Source: Clostridiales bacterium
Lineage (GTDB): Bacteria; Bacillota; Clostridia; Lachnospirales; Lachnospiraceae
Assembly (NCBI GenBank): GCA_003343625.1
Contig: QAKV01000041.1
Span: forward strand, 1-64,000
DNA length: 64,000 nt
Direction: 5' to 3'
Shown: positions 62,399 to 64,000 of the stretch, one piece after another
How positions within the stretch are numbered: position 1 is the first letter of the stretch
Layout of the letters: each line of letters opens with the position of its first letter
Program-made: the position numbers and the translations under genes
Notes under the pieces: model-generated
The model's database searches: none
Seen by the model: only the letters and a program-made list of their open reading frames with translations
What the model was told of the DNA's origin: nothing

Positions 62399-63295
62399 AT
62401 GGGAATGTATACGATTAAGAGCGGAAAGCTGTCCCTGAGGATCAGGTCGCTGGGGGCGGAGCTGATTTCGCTGCGGGACTGCACCACGGGACAGGAGTAC
62501 CTGTGGAACGGGGATCCTGAATACTGGAAGCGCACTTCGCCGGTGCTGTTTCCGCTGGTGGGCAATTACAAAAACAAGGAAGTACGCCACAACGGGCATA
62601 TTTACAACATGTCCCAGCACGGTTTCGCGCGGGACATGGAGTTCGAACTGATTTCCTTAAAGCAGAATGAAGCCTGGTTCGGGCTTTCCTCCAGCGTCGA
62701 AACCATCCGCAAATTCCCGTTCCCCTTTCGCCTGGAAATCGGATATCGGGTGGAAGGGCAGAAGGTAAAGGTATGCTGGAAGGTGATCAATACCGGCTCG
62801 GAGACCATGTATTTTTCCATCGGAGGACATCCGGGGTTTGTCTGCCCGATGAAAAAGGGAGAGAAGCAGAGCGATTACTACATCCATTTCGATACGAACA
62901 AAGACGAGATCGTCAGCAGGATGATCAGCGGGGAAGGGCTGGCTACGGACACATTGATCCCCTATCCGTTGGAGGACGGCTATCTGCGGCTGTCGGACGA
63001 TCTGTTCGACCGGGATGCGCTGGTGCTGGAAAATCGACAGACCCAGAGGGTTTCCCTGTGCAGGCCGGACAAAAAGCCGTATGTGGAAGTGACTTTCGAC
63101 GCTCCGCTGTTCGGCATCTGGTCCGTTCCCAAAAAGAACGCTCCTTTCGTCTGCATCGAACCCTGGTACGGACGATGCGACCATATGAACTTTTCCGGCA
63201 CCCTGCAGCAGCGGGAGTGGGGCAATGTGCTGCCGGCGAAGGAAGCATTTGAAGCGGAATATACCATCGAGATTCTTGGAGAAGAGGAAGTATGA
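62399..63295 (+). CDS. Aldose-1-epimerase-like protein (LacX type)
   Basis: The 298-residue beta-sandwich protein belongs to the aldose 1-epimerase superfamily, LacX-like branch. It has AELISLRDCTTGQEYLWNGDPEYWKRTSPVLFPLVG near the start, the catalytic-type His in SIGGHPGFVCP near 140, and ICIEPWYGRCDH near 255 with the general-base-region Glu. It probably interconverts sugar anomers in the cytoplasm. ATG 62399 is preceded by GGAGG at 62387-62391; the frame is open further up through the VanZ-like gene. Its stop overlaps the next start. Confidence 0.88.
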   Translation: MGMYTIKSGKLSLRIRSLGAELISLRDCTTGQEYLWNGDPEYWKRTSPVLFPLVGNYKNKEVRHNGHIYNMSQHGFARDMEFELISLKQNEAWFGLSSSVETIRKFPFPFRLEIGYRVEGQKVKVCWKVINTGSETMYFSIGGHPGFVCPMKKGEKQSDYYIHFDTNKDEIVSRMISGEGLATDTLIPYPLEDGYLRLSDDLFDRDALVLENRQTQRVSLCRPDKKPYVEVTFDAPLFGIWSVPKKNAPFVCIEPWYGRCDHMNFSGTLQQREWGNVLPAKEAFEAEYTIEILGEEEV

Positions 63296-64000
63296 GGCTG
63301 ATTTTTATCAGACATGCAGAGCCGGATTACGCGAAAGACAGCCTGACGGAAAAGGGATGGCGGGAAGCGGAATTCCTGGCAGAGCGGGTACAGCGCTGGA
63401 AGGTGGATGAATTCTACTGTTCCCCGCTGGGGAGAGCCCGGGATACCGCATCCGCATCTTTGCGAAAGTGCGGCAGACGGGCAGCGGTCTGCGACTGGCT
63501 GAGAGAGTTCGACGCGCCGGTCATCGATCCCGAAACGGGGAAGAAACGCCTGCCCTGGGATCTCTGGCCGGGGTACTGGACGAAGGTGCCGGAGATGCAC
63601 AGTGTGGATACGTTTGCGGATACGGATCTGATGCGTACGGGCCGGGTGAAAGAGGAGTACGCCCGGGTCTGCGCCGGCATCGACGAGATTTTAAAGGCTC
63701 ACGGCTATGAGCGGGACGGGAAGATGTACCGGACGGATTGCCACAACGAAGATACGGTGGCGCTCTTCTGCCATATGGGGGTCACCTTCTTTTTGCTGTC
63801 CCATCTGCTCAACATTTCGCCGGTCAATCTGATCCACGGCATGTTCCTGGCCCCGTCTTCCGTGACGGTGGTGACGACGGAAGAAGTCAGAAAAGGGGAA
63901 GCATACTTTCGCTGTCAGATGGTAGGGGACACGTCCCATCTGTATGCGGCCGGCGAACCGGTTTCCCATATGGGTTATTTCGCTGAAATTCTGAGGGAAA
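63292..64000 (+). CDS. Histidine phosphatase family protein (3' end beyond window)
   Basis: At least 236 codons, open to the window end. The start has the phosphoglycerate-mutase-like RHAEP motif (FIRHAEPDY, catalytic His near residue 8), then YCSPLGRARDTA (near 43-54), and the second catalytic His in ALFCHMGVTFF near 162. These mark a branch-2-like cytoplasmic phosphatase/phosphomutase of unknown substrate. The ATG overlaps the epimerase stop (ATGA), so the two are co-translated. Confidence 0.88.
   Translation, partial: MRLIFIRHAEPDYAKDSLTEKGWREAEFLAERVQRWKVDEFYCSPLGRARDTASASLRKCGRRAAVCDWLREFDAPVIDPETGKKRLPWDLWPGYWTKVPEMHSVDTFADTDLMRTGRVKEEYARVCAGIDEILKAHGYERDGKMYRTDCHNEDTVALFCHMGVTFFLLSHLLNISPVNLIHGMFLAPSSVTVVTTEEVRKGEAYFRCQMVGDTSHLYAAGEPVSHMGYFAEILRE

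Noticed and set aside
1..64000. CRISPR array, tRNA, rRNA, prophage or insertion sequence
   Set aside because: No regularly spaced repeats, no cloverleaf or rRNA-like segments, and no transposase, integrase or phage structural genes were seen in either strand.

Overview
The window looks like chromosomal DNA from an anaerobic, spore-forming, moderately GC-rich Firmicute of the Lachnospiraceae/Clostridia type. The evidence is a bacterial V-type ATPase operon, a single-chain pyruvate:ferredoxin oxidoreductase next to a group-B-type [FeFe] hydrogenase, a pyrophosphate-type phosphofructokinase, sporulation genes (SpoVAD, an alpha/beta SASP, a Spo0A-C-domain protein) and the tig-clpP-clpX-lon-engB order common in Firmicutes. 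I see no rRNA, tRNA, CRISPR array, prophage or insertion sequence.

Layout. 0.2-3.6 kb: an FAD-dependent oxidoreductase, a stand-alone Spo0A-C-domain protein and a LysR regulator. The last two are separated by a long near-perfect palindrome. 3.75-12.3 kb: a nine-gene V-type ATPase operon (G/H-like, C, I, K, F, E, A, B, D) closed by a terminator. 12.4-15.3 kb: an XRE regulator, a DUF2325 protein behind a switch-like leader, a LytTR regulator with a degenerate receiver, and an isolated spoVAD. 15.4-29.3 kb: a divergent carbohydrate regulon around an AT-rich, repeat-filled control region. The minus arm is a DeoR regulator, a TIM-like isomerase, a YjbQ protein and a GH94-like phosphorylase. The plus arm is a second YjbQ, an FGGY kinase, an AraA-like isomerase, a GH4 enzyme with a CHG active-site motif, two LplB/LplC-type permeases and a solute-binding lipoprotein. 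29.4-34.6 kb: hflX with a coupled small gene, ridA, aroK, an EamA transporter and pepD. 34.7-37.5 kb: an XRE regulator, an ECF-like sigma factor with a hydrophobic tail, a membrane protein with a DUF4367-like domain and a small secreted protein. A sharply AT-rich patch spans the last two. 37.7-45.5 kb: central fermentation genes (PPi-PFK, LysR, PFOR, hydrogenase). 45.6-50.7 kb: LacI, alpha-glucan phosphorylase and 4-alpha-glucanotransferase with textbook operators. 50.7-53.4 kb: CYTH, DJ-1, CBS, SASP and ECF S-component genes. 53.6-64 kb: trigger factor, ClpP, ClpX, Lon, EngB, a PerM-like protein, TruA, VanZ-like, an aldose-1-epimerase-like protein and a histidine phosphatase cut by the window end.

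How it works together. Glycans are taken up or released from storage and enter glycolysis at the reversible PPi-PFK step. Pyruvate is oxidised by PFOR, and reduced ferredoxin may be disposed of or sensed by the neighbouring hydrogenase-like protein. The V-ATPase couples ATP to an ion gradient, and its c-subunit lacks the usual Na+ ligands. The least explained and most interesting part is the 15-29 kb regulon. It resembles Bacillus lplABCD in its transporter and GH4 enzyme but adds an isomerase, a kinase, a TIM-like enzyme and two equal-length YjbQ paralogues in opposite arms, which suggests an uncharacterised sugar pathway.
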